15,298 nucleotides of DNA. Origin: an uncultured Flavobacteriaceae bacterium. GTDB taxonomy: Bacteria > Bacteroidota > Bacteroidia > Flavobacteriales > Flavobacteriaceae. The stretch lies in assembly GCA_938018045.1 (NCBI GenBank), contig CALIIP010000235.1:1-15298 (forward strand). Direction: 5' to 3'. How positions within the stretch are numbered: the stretch's first letter is position 1; the number at the start of each line of letters is the position of its first letter. The translations under genes and the position numbers were made by a program. Under the pieces are notes generated by a model that saw only the letters and a program-made list of their open reading frames with translations, searched no databases and was not told where the DNA came from. Of this stretch, positions 1-7,549 are shown in pieces.

Positions 1-152
1 CTTCTATGGCAATGGTAGAGTTAGTTGATTATAACGAAATCTACAATCCAAATAGTAATAAGAAGAAAAAATCTACACGTAGAGGTAGAACTAAAAAAGT
101 TGAAGCAACAGTTGAGGCTCCAGCATCTTCTGAATCAGAAACTACTGAATAA
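1..152 (+). CDS. rplQ: 50S ribosomal protein L17, C-terminal part (5' end outside window)
   Basis: Reading from base 3 in frame gives 49 residues ending at TAA 150-152. The peptide starts SMAMVELVDYNEIY, which is the end of the conserved L17 core. A lysine/arginine-rich stretch (NKKKKSTRRGRTKK) follows, then an acidic, serine-rich tail ending SESETTE. L17 sits in the large ribosomal subunit near the peptide exit tunnel. A basic-then-acidic C-terminal extension beyond the core is usual for Bacteroidota L17 and absent from the shorter E. coli protein. The gene normally closes the rpsM-rpsK-rpsD-rpoA operon, and the strong hairpin that follows at 181-216 fits the end of such an operon. The identification rests on a C-terminal fragment only, but the core motif and position are characteristic. 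Confidence 0.88.
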   Translation, partial: SMAMVELVDYNEIYNPNSNKKKKSTRRGRTKKVEATVEAPASSESETTE

Positions 153-180
153 TAGATAATGATAAATCATTGATAATATT

Positions 181-216
181 AAAAGGATAAACTTAATTAA
201 GTTTATCCTTTTTTTT
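181..216 (+). terminator. Intrinsic terminator after rplQ
   Basis: A perfect 16-bp inverted repeat (181-196 with 197-212) has TTAA at its centre. Its 3' arm runs into an uninterrupted run of eight T (209-216). It lies 28 bases after the rplQ stop and 30 bases before the carA start. The 5' side begins with four A, so it could also work weakly in the other direction. Confidence 0.88.
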
Positions 217-245
217 ATATTTGAAAACCAAATAAACATAGAAAA

Positions 246-1349
246 TTGAAATACACACAACATAAGAAAGCGATATTATTGCTAGAAGACGGAACTATTT
301 TTGAAGGGAAATCTGTAGGACTTGAGGGTACTGCATTTGGAGAAATTTGTTACAATACTGGTATGACAGGTTATCAAGAGATATTTACAGACCCTTCTTA
401 TTTTGGTCAAATGATGTTGACGACCAATGCACATATTGGAAATTATGGTGTAAATGAGGATGAGATTGAATCTAATTCTATAAAAATTTCTGGTCTTGTT
501 TGCAGAAACTTCAGTTTTAATTACTCAAGAGATAATGCAACTGACTCGCTAGAAAATTATTTTATTAAACATAACTTGATTGCCATTTCTGATGTAGATA
601 CACGCGCAGTTGTAAGATACATAAGAGATAAAGGCGCAATGAATTCTGTAATATCTACAGATATTGATGCTATTGAAAATCTTAAGAAACAATTGGCAGA
701 CCAACCAAATATGGAAGGTTTAGAGTTGGCTTCAAAAGTTTCAACCAAAGAATCTTATGTTGTTGGTGATGACAATGCAAAATATAAAATTTCGGCATTA
801 GATATCGGAATTAAAAAGAATATCATTCGTAATTTGGTAAAAAGAGATTGTCAAGTAAAAGTATTTCCTTACAACGCTTCTTTTGAAGATTTACAAAGTT
901 TTAAACCAGATGGTTACTTTTTATCCAATGGCCCTGGAGATCCAACTCCATTGGTTGACGCGCAAAAGGTCGCTCAAGAAATCATCAAGCGTGACTTACC
1001 ACTTTTTGGAATTTGTTTAGGACATCAAGTAATTGCATTAGCAAACGGTATTACAACTTATAAAATGCACAATGGCCATAGAGGGATCAATCATCCTGTA
1101 AAGAATTTAATTAATGGAAAAGGAGAGATTACTTCACAAAATCATGGGTTTGTTGTTGATAAAGATTCGTTAGAAAAAAATAATGACTTTGAACTGACAC
1201 ACATTCATTTGAATGATAATACAGTTGCAGGAATGCGTATGAAATCTAAAAACTGTTTTTCTGTTCAATATCATCCAGAAGCAAGTCCAGGACCAAATGA
1301 TGCCGCTTATTTGTTTGATGAATTTATTGAGAATATTAAAAATGGATAA
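246..1349 (+). CDS. carA: Carbamoyl-phosphate synthase small (glutaminase) subunit
   Basis: CarA hydrolyses glutamine and channels ammonia to the large subunit CarB, giving carbamoyl phosphate for arginine and pyrimidine synthesis. The 367-residue protein has the CPSase small-chain N-terminal domain (about 8-140, with CYNTGMTGYQEIFTDPSY) and a class-I glutamine amidotransferase domain (about 182-362). The triad is visible: Cys257 in LFGICLGHQ, His343 and Glu345 in QYHPEASPGP. LSNGPGDP (227-234) is the oxyanion-side motif. Length is near the family norm (E. coli 382). No ATG lies near the 5' end; the TTG at 246 gives MKYTQHKKAILLLEDGT, which matches where the domain should begin, so a TTG start is chosen. 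carB is not in the window, which is common where the two subunits are unlinked. Confidence 0.95.
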   Translation: MKYTQHKKAILLLEDGTIFEGKSVGLEGTAFGEICYNTGMTGYQEIFTDPSYFGQMMLTTNAHIGNYGVNEDEIESNSIKISGLVCRNFSFNYSRDNATDSLENYFIKHNLIAISDVDTRAVVRYIRDKGAMNSVISTDIDAIENLKKQLADQPNMEGLELASKVSTKESYVVGDDNAKYKISALDIGIKKNIIRNLVKRDCQVKVFPYNASFEDLQSFKPDGYFLSNGPGDPTPLVDAQKVAQEIIKRDLPLFGICLGHQVIALANGITTYKMHNGHRGINHPVKNLINGKGEITSQNHGFVVDKDSLEKNNDFELTHIHLNDNTVAGMRMKSKNCFSVQYHPEASPGPNDAAYLFDEFIENIKNG

Positions 1350-1410
1350 CTGATTACAGTTTTTAATATTTCTTAACTTTTTAATTATTATTTTATTTAA
1401 AATAAGAAAC

Positions 1411-2043
1411 ATGAAAAAAATATTTTTATTATTGTTTAGTTTGTTTACAATCTCTGCTGCTTTTGCACAGCAAAAAGGTCTAACTGACACTGGTGAACAA
1501 GTAATTTTATTTGATGATGGAACATGGAAATATCAAAATGAAGATGACAATAAAGAGTCAGTAATTCCAACAAATTCAAAAGTGTTTATTAAAGATAATA
1601 ATTCAAATTTCTTACTTAAAAGTAATAAGTTAAATGTTGGGTTTTGGTTAGACCCAACAGAATGGTCATTTACAAAAGCGAGTGACAATCCTGAGGCTGA
1701 ATATGAACTTCAACTTAAAGGTGAAGATTTGTATGGTATGATAATTTCCGAAAAACTTGAAATACCATTAGAATCATTAAAAACAATTGCTGTTGATAAT
1801 GCTAAAGAAGCAGCATCAGACATAAAGGTTGTAAAAGAGGAATATAGAATTGTAAATGGAATAAAGGTGCTATTACTTCAATTAAATGGCACTTTACAAG
1901 GAATCAAATTTTCTTATTATGGATATTATTTTTCAAGCAAAAATGGTACAGTACAATTCATAACATATACATCACAAAGTTTACTAGATAGTTATAAAAA
2001 TGATTGTGAGAAGTTATTAAATGGTTTTGTAGAAATAAATTAA
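1411..2043 (+). CDS. Small secreted protein of unknown function (DGTW motif)
   Basis: The 210-residue protein has a clear Sec signal peptide, MKKIFLLLFSLFTISAAFA, with likely cleavage before QQKG (residue 20). A short motif near the mature N-terminus, GEQVILFDDGTWKY (about 28-41), is a type seen at the start of a number of exported Bacteroidota proteins. A charged linker follows (about 42-60). The remainder (about 60-210) alternates hydrophobic and charged residues and looks like a mixed alpha/beta domain with no catalytic motif I can name. The mature protein keeps a single cysteine and has no lipobox, so it is probably periplasmic or exported. It sits alone between carA (61 bases upstream) and eno (130 bases downstream) and has no obvious functional link to either. 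Function not recognised. Confidence 0.78.
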   Translation: MKKIFLLLFSLFTISAAFAQQKGLTDTGEQVILFDDGTWKYQNEDDNKESVIPTNSKVFIKDNNSNFLLKSNKLNVGFWLDPTEWSFTKASDNPEAEYELQLKGEDLYGMIISEKLEIPLESLKTIAVDNAKEAASDIKVVKEEYRIVNGIKVLLLQLNGTLQGIKFSYYGYYFSSKNGTVQFITYTSQSLLDSYKNDCEKLLNGFVEIN

Positions 2044-2122
2044 TATTTAGTCAGAAAACAACCCTCACCCTTTCCAAAAATCGTTTTCGTAACTAGTTCC
2101 TTTAAAATTATATAAAGATTTC

Positions 2123-2140
2123 TATATTTTGTAAATTGCA
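2123..2140 (+). promoter_or_regulatory. Possible eno promoter -7 region
   Basis: Between the upstream gene and eno, the segment TATATTTTGTAAATTGCA carries two imperfect matches to the Bacteroidota -7 element TAnnTTTG (TATATTTTG at 2123-2131 and TAAATTGC at 2132-2139), 34-50 bases before the eno ATG. No convincing TTG -33 element is seen at the usual spacing, so this is tentative. Confidence 0.3.
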
Positions 2141-2173
2141 GGTTCTTAAAATAAATCAACAAAAAACAACTAT

Positions 2174-3463
2174 ATGAGTATCATTATAAACATTCACGCA
2201 AGACAAATTTTTGATTCAAGAGGTAATCCAACTGTAGAAGTTGATGTAATTACCGAAAACGGAGTAATGGGTAGAGCAGCAGTTCCTTCAGGAGCATCTA
2301 CTGGAGAACATGAAGCCGTAGAATTGAGAGATGGTGGAAATGATTATATGGGAAAAGGTGTTTTAAAAGCCGTTAATAATGTCAATCAACTTATTGCAGC
2401 AGAATTGTTAGGAACATCAGTTTTTGAACAAAATGCAGTAGATCAAATTATGATTGATTTAGATGGTACTCCAAACAAAGCAAAATTAGGAGCAAATGCT
2501 ATTTTAGGTGTTTCGCTAGCAGTTGCTAAAGCAGCCGCAAACGAATTGAATTTACCATTGTATAGATATGTTGGTGGTGTTAGTGCTAACACACTTCCTG
2601 TACCAATGATGAATATTGTAAATGGCGGCTCACATTCAGATGCACCAATTGCGTTTCAAGAATTTATGGTAATGCCAGTTGGAGCAAAAAACTTTACACA
2701 TGCTATGCAAATAGGAAGTGAGATTTTTCACAACTTAAAAAGTATTTTACACGACAGAAATTTAAGTACCGCTGTTGGAGATGAAGGTGGCTTTGCACCA
2801 AAATTTGATGGTACAGAAGATGCACTTGATACAGTTTTAGAAGCAATCGAAAAAGCAGGATACAAAGTTGGAAGTGAGGTAATGTTGGCGTTAGATTGTG
2901 CTGCAGCAGAATTTTTTGTTGATGGTAAATATGATTATTCAAAATTTGAAGGTACTACTGGGAAGATAAGAACATCAGAAGAGCAAGCAGACTATTTGGC
3001 AGAATTGGCATCAAAGTACCCAATTATTTCTATTGAAGATGGTATGGATGAAAACGATTGGGATGGTTGGAAATATTTGACAGATAAGATTGGTGATAAA
3101 GTACAATTGGTTGGAGATGATTTATTTGTTACTAATGTTGAACGTCTTGGAAAAGGAATTGATAACGGAATTGCAAATTCGATTTTGATAAAAGTAAATC
3201 AAATCGGAACATTAACTGAAACGATTGCTGCTGTAAACATGGCACACAATGCAGGATATACTTCTGTGATGAGTCATCGATCAGGAGAAACAGAAGACAA
3301 TACAATTGCAGATTTGGCAGTTGCTTTAAATACAGGTCAGATAAAAACAGGTTCTGCTTCTAGAAGTGATAGAATGGCGAAGTACAATCAACTATTGAGA
3401 ATTCAAGAAGAGTTAGGCGATGTTGCTTATTATCCTCAAGAGAAAGCATTTAAGATTGGTTAA
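2174..3463 (+). CDS. eno: Enolase (phosphopyruvate hydratase)
   Basis: Enolase interconverts 2-phosphoglycerate and phosphoenolpyruvate in cytosolic glycolysis. The 429-residue protein is of normal length. The N-terminal domain begins INIHARQIFDSRGNPTVEV and carries the SGAST loop (39-43). The C-terminal TIM-barrel has GDEGGF with Glu204, Mg2+ ligands Asp241, Glu288 (ISIEDG) and Asp315 (VGDDLF), and the enolase signature ILIKVNQIGTLTET (337-350) with catalytic Lys340. SHRSGETED (367-375) closes the site. The ATG at 2174 follows an A-rich leader and gives the expected N-terminus. A hairpin terminator begins 27 bases after the stop. The gene's last 13 codons (3425-3463) recur in degenerate form at 6043-6081, beyond the next gene. 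Confidence 0.98.
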   Translation: MSIIINIHARQIFDSRGNPTVEVDVITENGVMGRAAVPSGASTGEHEAVELRDGGNDYMGKGVLKAVNNVNQLIAAELLGTSVFEQNAVDQIMIDLDGTPNKAKLGANAILGVSLAVAKAAANELNLPLYRYVGGVSANTLPVPMMNIVNGGSHSDAPIAFQEFMVMPVGAKNFTHAMQIGSEIFHNLKSILHDRNLSTAVGDEGGFAPKFDGTEDALDTVLEAIEKAGYKVGSEVMLALDCAAAEFFVDGKYDYSKFEGTTGKIRTSEEQADYLAELASKYPIISIEDGMDENDWDGWKYLTDKIGDKVQLVGDDLFVTNVERLGKGIDNGIANSILIKVNQIGTLTETIAAVNMAHNAGYTSVMSHRSGETEDNTIADLAVALNTGQIKTGSASRSDRMAKYNQLLRIQEELGDVAYYPQEKAFKIG

Positions 3464-3490
3464 TTAGACCATTTACTTTTATAAACAATA

Positions 3491-3519
3491 AACCTGTAAG
3501 ATTTTTCTTACAGGTTTTT
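3491..3519 (+). terminator. Intrinsic terminator after eno
   Basis: A perfect 10-bp stem (AACCTGTAAG at 3491-3500 with CTTACAGGTT at 3507-3516) and a 6-base loop are followed by a T run (3515-3519). It lies 27 bases after the eno stop and overlaps a spurious TTG extension of the next reading frame. That overlap is one reason to place the next start at 3575. Confidence 0.82.
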
Positions 3520-3574
3520 GCATTCAACACGCAACTTTTTGTTAAATTGTGTATCTATTAATAAATTGACTACT

Positions 3575-6043
3575 GTGAAAAGAATACTTCTCTTATTACT
3601 ATTTAGTGTTGGATTTGCCAATGCACAAATTGTAAATATTCCTGATACGAATTTTAAGGATAAATTATTACAGGCATCACCCAATAATGGTATTGCTATG
3701 GATGAAAATGGACATTTTAGCGCGATTGACACAAATAATGATGGTGAAATTCAAGAAAGTGAAGCATTAGTAATAATTGAACTTAGAATTACAGCTAGTT
3801 ATTATAGTGCAGCGTTGGATATATACGATATGGCTGGTATTGAGGCATTTTCTAATCTTCAAAAATTAGTTATTACAAATTACAGTATCACTTCATTTGA
3901 CATAAGTCAAAATATCAAACTCGAGTTTCTTTTTATTAGATTTCCTTCAAATTCTAGTTTAAGTAATTCTCTAACTAACTTAGATATTTCTCAAAATATT
4001 GCATTAACTTATCTCCTTTGTAGTTTGAACCGAAATATAACTGAGATAGATATTAGTCAAAATGTAAATTTAGAAAAGCTTTATCTACATCATAATCAAT
4101 TATCAGATTTAGATATCAGTCAAAATCAAAACCTCAAATATTTAAATTTTGCAGGTAATAATATAACAAGCATTGAGATAGTTAATAACCAGAGATTGGA
4201 AAATTTAGTTTGCGAATATAATCAAATATCTAGTTTAGATCTCACACAAAATCCAAATCTAAGGACCTTGACTTGCGGTGGAAATAATTTATTAACTCTT
4301 GATGTCTCTCAAAACAGTATGCTTTACGCATTGGTATGTAATAATAATCAATTAGAAACAATTGATGTTTCTCAAAATAGTAACCTTTCGACTTTGGTCT
4401 GTTCTTCAAATAATTTATCAACTCTTGATGTTTCTCAAAATAGTAATCTTTATAGATTGGAATGTGATAATAATCAATTAGAAACACTTGACGTTTCTCA
4501 AAACAGTATGCTTGATGAATTGGAATGTAATAATAATCAATTAGAAACATTATTCATTAAAAATGGTATAAATGAATATACATTAGAATTTGAGAATAAC
4601 CCAAATCTAGCCTACATTTGCGCAGATGATGATCAAATTGCAGACATACAAGTAAATGCAGGAAACAGCGTAGTTGTAAGTTCATATTGCTCGTTTACTC
4701 CAGGAGGTGATTACAATACTATTTCAGGTACAGTTACTTTTGATGCTAACAATAACGGTTGTGATACTAGTGATGTATTACCATTAAACTTTAGAATAAA
4801 TATAGACGATGGTATAAGCCAAGGTTCAGCAGTATCAAACAGTTTAGGGAATTATAGTTTTTATACAGAAGCAGGTAGTTTCGATATTACACCAAGTTTA
4901 GAAAATTCTTCATTGTTTAGTGTTACACCTTTAACAGTAAATGTACAGTTTGTAGATGCTAACAATAATAATAGGACACAAGATTTTTGCCTTATTGCAA
5001 ATGGAATGCATCCTGATGTTGAAGTTGTTATTTTACCATTAGTCCCAGCGCAACCAGGTTTTGATGCTGTTTATAATATTGTATATAAAAACAAAGGAAA
5101 TCAAACAGTTTCCGGGAGTATTGATTATGTTTTTGATGATTCAGTATCAGATTATATATCGGCGACTATAAATCCAGATAGTCAAGTTACTGGTAATTTA
5201 TCTTGGAACTATACTGATTTACTTCCATTTGAAAGTAGGAGTATAGAAGTGACTTTAAATGTAAATTCACCAATGGAAACTCCAGCTGTTAATATTGGTG
5301 ATGTATTAAATTTCACAGTAATTGTAAATCCTATTTCTGGGGATGACTCACCTGATGATAATGTTTTTGATTTCAATCAAACTGTTGTTGGATCTTACGA
5401 TCCAAATGATAAAATTTGTTTGCAAGGCAATTATGTTACTCCAGAAAGTATAGGTGACTATTTGCATTATGTTATCAATTTTGAAAATACGGGAACTGCA
5501 GCTGCAAGCTTTGTGGTAATTACAGATGAGATAGATGATGACAAATTTGACATAAACACATTTCAAATAATAAGAGCATCACATGAAATGGCTACTAAAA
5601 TTACAGGTCATAAAATAGAATTTATATTTGATGCTATAAATTTAGGAGCAAACGAAAAAGGTTATGTAGTTTTTAAAATAAAAACAGAAAGCACATTGGT
5701 TTTGGGAGATGATGTGAGTAATAAAGCAGATATTTATTTTGATTATAATTTTCCAATTGAGACCAATATTGCAAATACAATTTTTCAAAATTCATTATCT
5801 GTAAGCGAGTTTGGAATTGAGAATGCTGTTTTAACTTATCCTAATCCAACAAAAGGTATTTTAAATATAGCATCTCAATCTTTAATAACTTCAATAGAAT
5901 TATTTGATGTACAAGGGAAAAAAATCAAAACTATTTTTTCTAAAACGAATATGTTGAACATGAATGATGTAACAGAAGGGATATATTTTCTTAAAATTAA
6001 TACAGATAATGGAACGTTAATAAAAAAGATTATTAAAGAATAG
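3575..6043 (+). CDS. Secreted leucine-rich-repeat protein with T9SS type A sorting domain
   Basis: The 822-residue protein is predicted to be secreted or surface-attached through the type IX system. From the GTG start the order is: signal peptide MKRILLLLLFSVGFANA (cleavage after 17); IVNIPDTNFKDKLL; an EF-hand-like loop DTNNDGEIQESE (52-63) with acidic or amide residues at positions 1, 3, 5 and 12; leucine-rich repeats of about 21 residues (about 87-345, type LDVSQNxxLxxLxCxxNxL), the last four very regular (242-325); a carboxypeptidase-regulatory/SdrD-B-like segment starting about 378 (ISGTVTFDANNNGC); a DUF11/DUF7619-like module from SYDPNDK (about 607-735, with HYVINFENTGTAA and IYFDYNFPIETN); and a C-terminal T9SS tail (about 747-822, YPNPTKGILNI to a basic end). 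An upstream TTG at 3518 keeps the frame open, but it lies in the eno terminator and would bury the signal peptide. The ligand is unknown; LRR arrays suggest adhesion or binding. Confidence 0.9.
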   Translation: MKRILLLLLFSVGFANAQIVNIPDTNFKDKLLQASPNNGIAMDENGHFSAIDTNNDGEIQESEALVIIELRITASYYSAALDIYDMAGIEAFSNLQKLVITNYSITSFDISQNIKLEFLFIRFPSNSSLSNSLTNLDISQNIALTYLLCSLNRNITEIDISQNVNLEKLYLHHNQLSDLDISQNQNLKYLNFAGNNITSIEIVNNQRLENLVCEYNQISSLDLTQNPNLRTLTCGGNNLLTLDVSQNSMLYALVCNNNQLETIDVSQNSNLSTLVCSSNNLSTLDVSQNSNLYRLECDNNQLETLDVSQNSMLDELECNNNQLETLFIKNGINEYTLEFENNPNLAYICADDDQIADIQVNAGNSVVVSSYCSFTPGGDYNTISGTVTFDANNNGCDTSDVLPLNFRINIDDGISQGSAVSNSLGNYSFYTEAGSFDITPSLENSSLFSVTPLTVNVQFVDANNNNRTQDFCLIANGMHPDVEVVILPLVPAQPGFDAVYNIVYKNKGNQTVSGSIDYVFDDSVSDYISATINPDSQVTGNLSWNYTDLLPFESRSIEVTLNVNSPMETPAVNIGDVLNFTVIVNPISGDDSPDDNVFDFNQTVVGSYDPNDKICLQGNYVTPESIGDYLHYVINFENTGTAAASFVVITDEIDDDKFDINTFQIIRASHEMATKITGHKIEFIFDAINLGANEKGYVVFKIKTESTLVLGDDVSNKADIYFDYNFPIETNIANTIFQNSLSVSEFGIENAVLTYPNPTKGILNIASQSLITSIELFDVQGKKIKTIFSKTNMLNMNDVTEGIYFLKINTDNGTLIKKIIKE
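4298..4549 (+). repeat. Four tandem 63-bp units encoding 21-residue LRRs
   Basis: Units start at 4298, 4361, 4424 and 4487, and each begins CTT/ATT-GAY-GTN-TCT-CAA-AA (LDVSQN or IDVSQN). The 3' part of units 1, 3 and 4 is nearly identical (ends AATAATCAATTAGAAACA). The repeats are in frame, so gain or loss of a unit would keep the protein open. More diverged copies extend upstream to about 3890. Confidence 0.85.
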
Positions 6044-6081
6044 CATATTGTCAACAAGAGAAAGCTTTTAAAATAAAATAA
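6043..6081 (+). pseudogene. Relic of an enolase gene 3' end (13 codons)
   Basis: Read from 6043 in its own frame, which differs from the LRR gene's, this stretch encodes AYCQQEKAFKIK followed by TAA. The true eno C-terminus, encoded at 3425-3463, is AYYPQEKAFKIG followed by TAA. Nine of 12 residues and 29 of 39 bases match without gaps, and an 11-base block CAAGAGAAAGC is identical. Four of the ten base differences are third-position synonymous changes, so it looks like the tail of a diverged eno allele rather than random similarity. It starts on the last base of the LRR gene's stop codon. Similarity is not evident further left. The homology call is an inference from a short match. Confidence 0.6.
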
Positions 6082-6100
6082 TCTTTAAAAAAGATATTAA

Positions 6101-6131
6101 AAAGCCAACATTTTAAATGTTGGCTTTTTTT
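6101..6131 (+). terminator. Intrinsic terminator before gltA
   Basis: The stem AAAGCCAACAT (6101-6111) pairs with ATGTTGGCTTT (6117-6127) around a short A/T loop and is followed by a T run (6125-6131). It lies just after the enolase-tail relic and 58 bases after the LRR gene stop. An A run on the left side would also allow function on the - strand. Confidence 0.85.
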
Positions 6132-6176
6132 GTTTTATTATAAATTAAATTTCTTTTATTTTAATTCAATTTTTCG

Positions 6177-6184
6177 TAAATTCG
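6177..6184 (+). promoter_or_regulatory. Possible gltA promoter -7 element
   Basis: TAAATTCG differs at one base from the Bacteroidota -7 consensus TAnnTTTG and lies 37 bases before the gltA ATG, downstream of a terminator, so gltA needs its own promoter near here. No clear TTG -33 box is seen at the usual distance. Confidence 0.35.
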
Positions 6185-6221
6185 TGGTCTTATTTATGAG
6201 TAATATTCAAAAAAATAAATC

Positions 6222-7508
6222 ATGTCAGAGATAGCAAAAATAGAAGTTAATGGTAGTGTATATGAGTTCCCAGTAATAGAAGGAACAGAAAATGAAAAAG
6301 CGATTAATATTTCAAAACTAAGAGGTTTAACAGGTGGAGTAACTACGATTGATCCTGGTTATAAAAACACAGGTTCTTGTGAAAGTGGAATTACGTTTTT
6401 AGATGGTGAAAAAGGGACTTTGCGTTATAGAGGTTATAGTATTGAAGAACTTGCCGAAAAAGCAGATTTTTTAGAAGTTGCTTATTTATTGATTTTTGGA
6501 GAATTACCAGATGCAGCAACTTTAGAAAAGTTTCAAAATGATATCAAAAAACAATCTATTGTTGATGAAGAAATCAAAAAGATAGTTGACGCTTTTCCTA
6601 AAGCAGCGCATCCAATGGGAGTTTTATCTTCTTTAACGAGTGCATTGACTGCTTTTAATCCAAATTCTGTTGATGTAGACTCTGAAGAGGCAATGTATAA
6701 TGCAGTTGTAAAGATTATGGGTAAATTCCCTGTTCTAGTTGCTTGGACGATGCGTAAAAATCAAGGAATGCCATTTAAATATTCTGATAGTTCCCTAGGT
6801 TACATAGAAAACATTTTAAAAATGATGTTTAAAAAGCCAGGAGAAAAATACGTTCAGAATCCAGTTTTAGTTAATGCTTTAGATAAATTATTGATATTAC
6901 ATGCAGATCACGAGCAAAATTGTTCTACTTCTACTGTAAGAATTGTTGGTTCTTCACATGCAGGTTTATTTGCATCTCTATCAGCAGGAATATCTGCACT
7001 TTGGGGACCTTTACATGGAGGCGCAAATCAAGCAGTACTAGAAATGTTAGCAGGAATAGAAGAAGATGGAGGTGATACTGCAAAATATATGGCTAAAGCA
7101 AAAGATAAATCTGATCCTTTCCGTTTAATGGGATTTGGTCATAGAGTATATAAAAACTTTGATCCAAGAGCAAAGATTATTAAAGTTGCTGCTGATGAAG
7201 TTTTAAGTGATTTAGGGATAGAAGATCCAATTTTAAATATCGCTAAAGGTTTAGAAAGAGAAGCATTAGCAGATGATTATTTTGTGTCAAGAAAACTATA
7301 TCCAAATGTAGATTTTTATTCAGGTATTATTTATCGTGCTATGGGAATTCCAACGGAAATGTTTACAGTTATGTTTGCATTAGGAAGACTTCCAGGATGG
7401 ATTGCTCAATGGAAAGAAATGCGTTTGCGTAAAGAACCAATTGGTCGTCCAAGACAAGTATATATTGGAGAAAATTTACGATCATTTGTACCTGTAGAGA
7501 AACGCTAA
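6222..7508 (+). CDS. gltA: Citrate synthase
   Basis: Citrate synthase condenses acetyl-CoA and oxaloacetate to citrate, entering the TCA cycle in the cytosol. The 428-residue length matches the long hexameric type found in Gram-negative bacteria (E. coli 427). An N-terminal beta domain (about 1-60) precedes the helical core. The catalytic triad is visible: His265 in WGPLHGGANQ, His307 in MGFGHRVYKNFDPRA, and Asp364 in YPNVDFYSG. HADHEQNCST (227-236) and GRPRQVYIG near the C-terminus are further family motifs. The ATG at 6222 follows AAAAATAAATC and gives the expected MSEIAKIEVNG start. The next gene starts within 8-41 bases, which suggests co-transcription. Confidence 0.98.
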   Translation: MSEIAKIEVNGSVYEFPVIEGTENEKAINISKLRGLTGGVTTIDPGYKNTGSCESGITFLDGEKGTLRYRGYSIEELAEKADFLEVAYLLIFGELPDAATLEKFQNDIKKQSIVDEEIKKIVDAFPKAAHPMGVLSSLTSALTAFNPNSVDVDSEEAMYNAVVKIMGKFPVLVAWTMRKNQGMPFKYSDSSLGYIENILKMMFKKPGEKYVQNPVLVNALDKLLILHADHEQNCSTSTVRIVGSSHAGLFASLSAGISALWGPLHGGANQAVLEMLAGIEEDGGDTAKYMAKAKDKSDPFRLMGFGHRVYKNFDPRAKIIKVAADEVLSDLGIEDPILNIAKGLEREALADDYFVSRKLYPNVDFYSGIIYRAMGIPTEMFTVMFALGRLPGWIAQWKEMRLRKEPIGRPRQVYIGENLRSFVPVEKR

Positions 7509-7549
7509 ATTTAGAAATGATAAAAGATCTAAATCCGTCAAAAGTAAAG

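Noticed and set aside
1348..1364. Possible small terminator after carA (AACTG-ATTA-CAGTT then T)
   Set aside because: The stem is only 5 bp and A/T-rich, and it overlaps the stop codon; too weak to call.
3518..3574. N-terminal extension of the LRR protein from a TTG at 3518
   Set aside because: It lies within the eno terminator stem/T-run region and would place 19 polar residues before a textbook signal peptide starting at the GTG at 3575.
4242..4550. - strand frame with internal repeats (FLIDYYYIP, YCFEKHQ)
   Set aside because: The repeats are the antisense shadow of the 63-bp LRR units; there is no independent support for coding.
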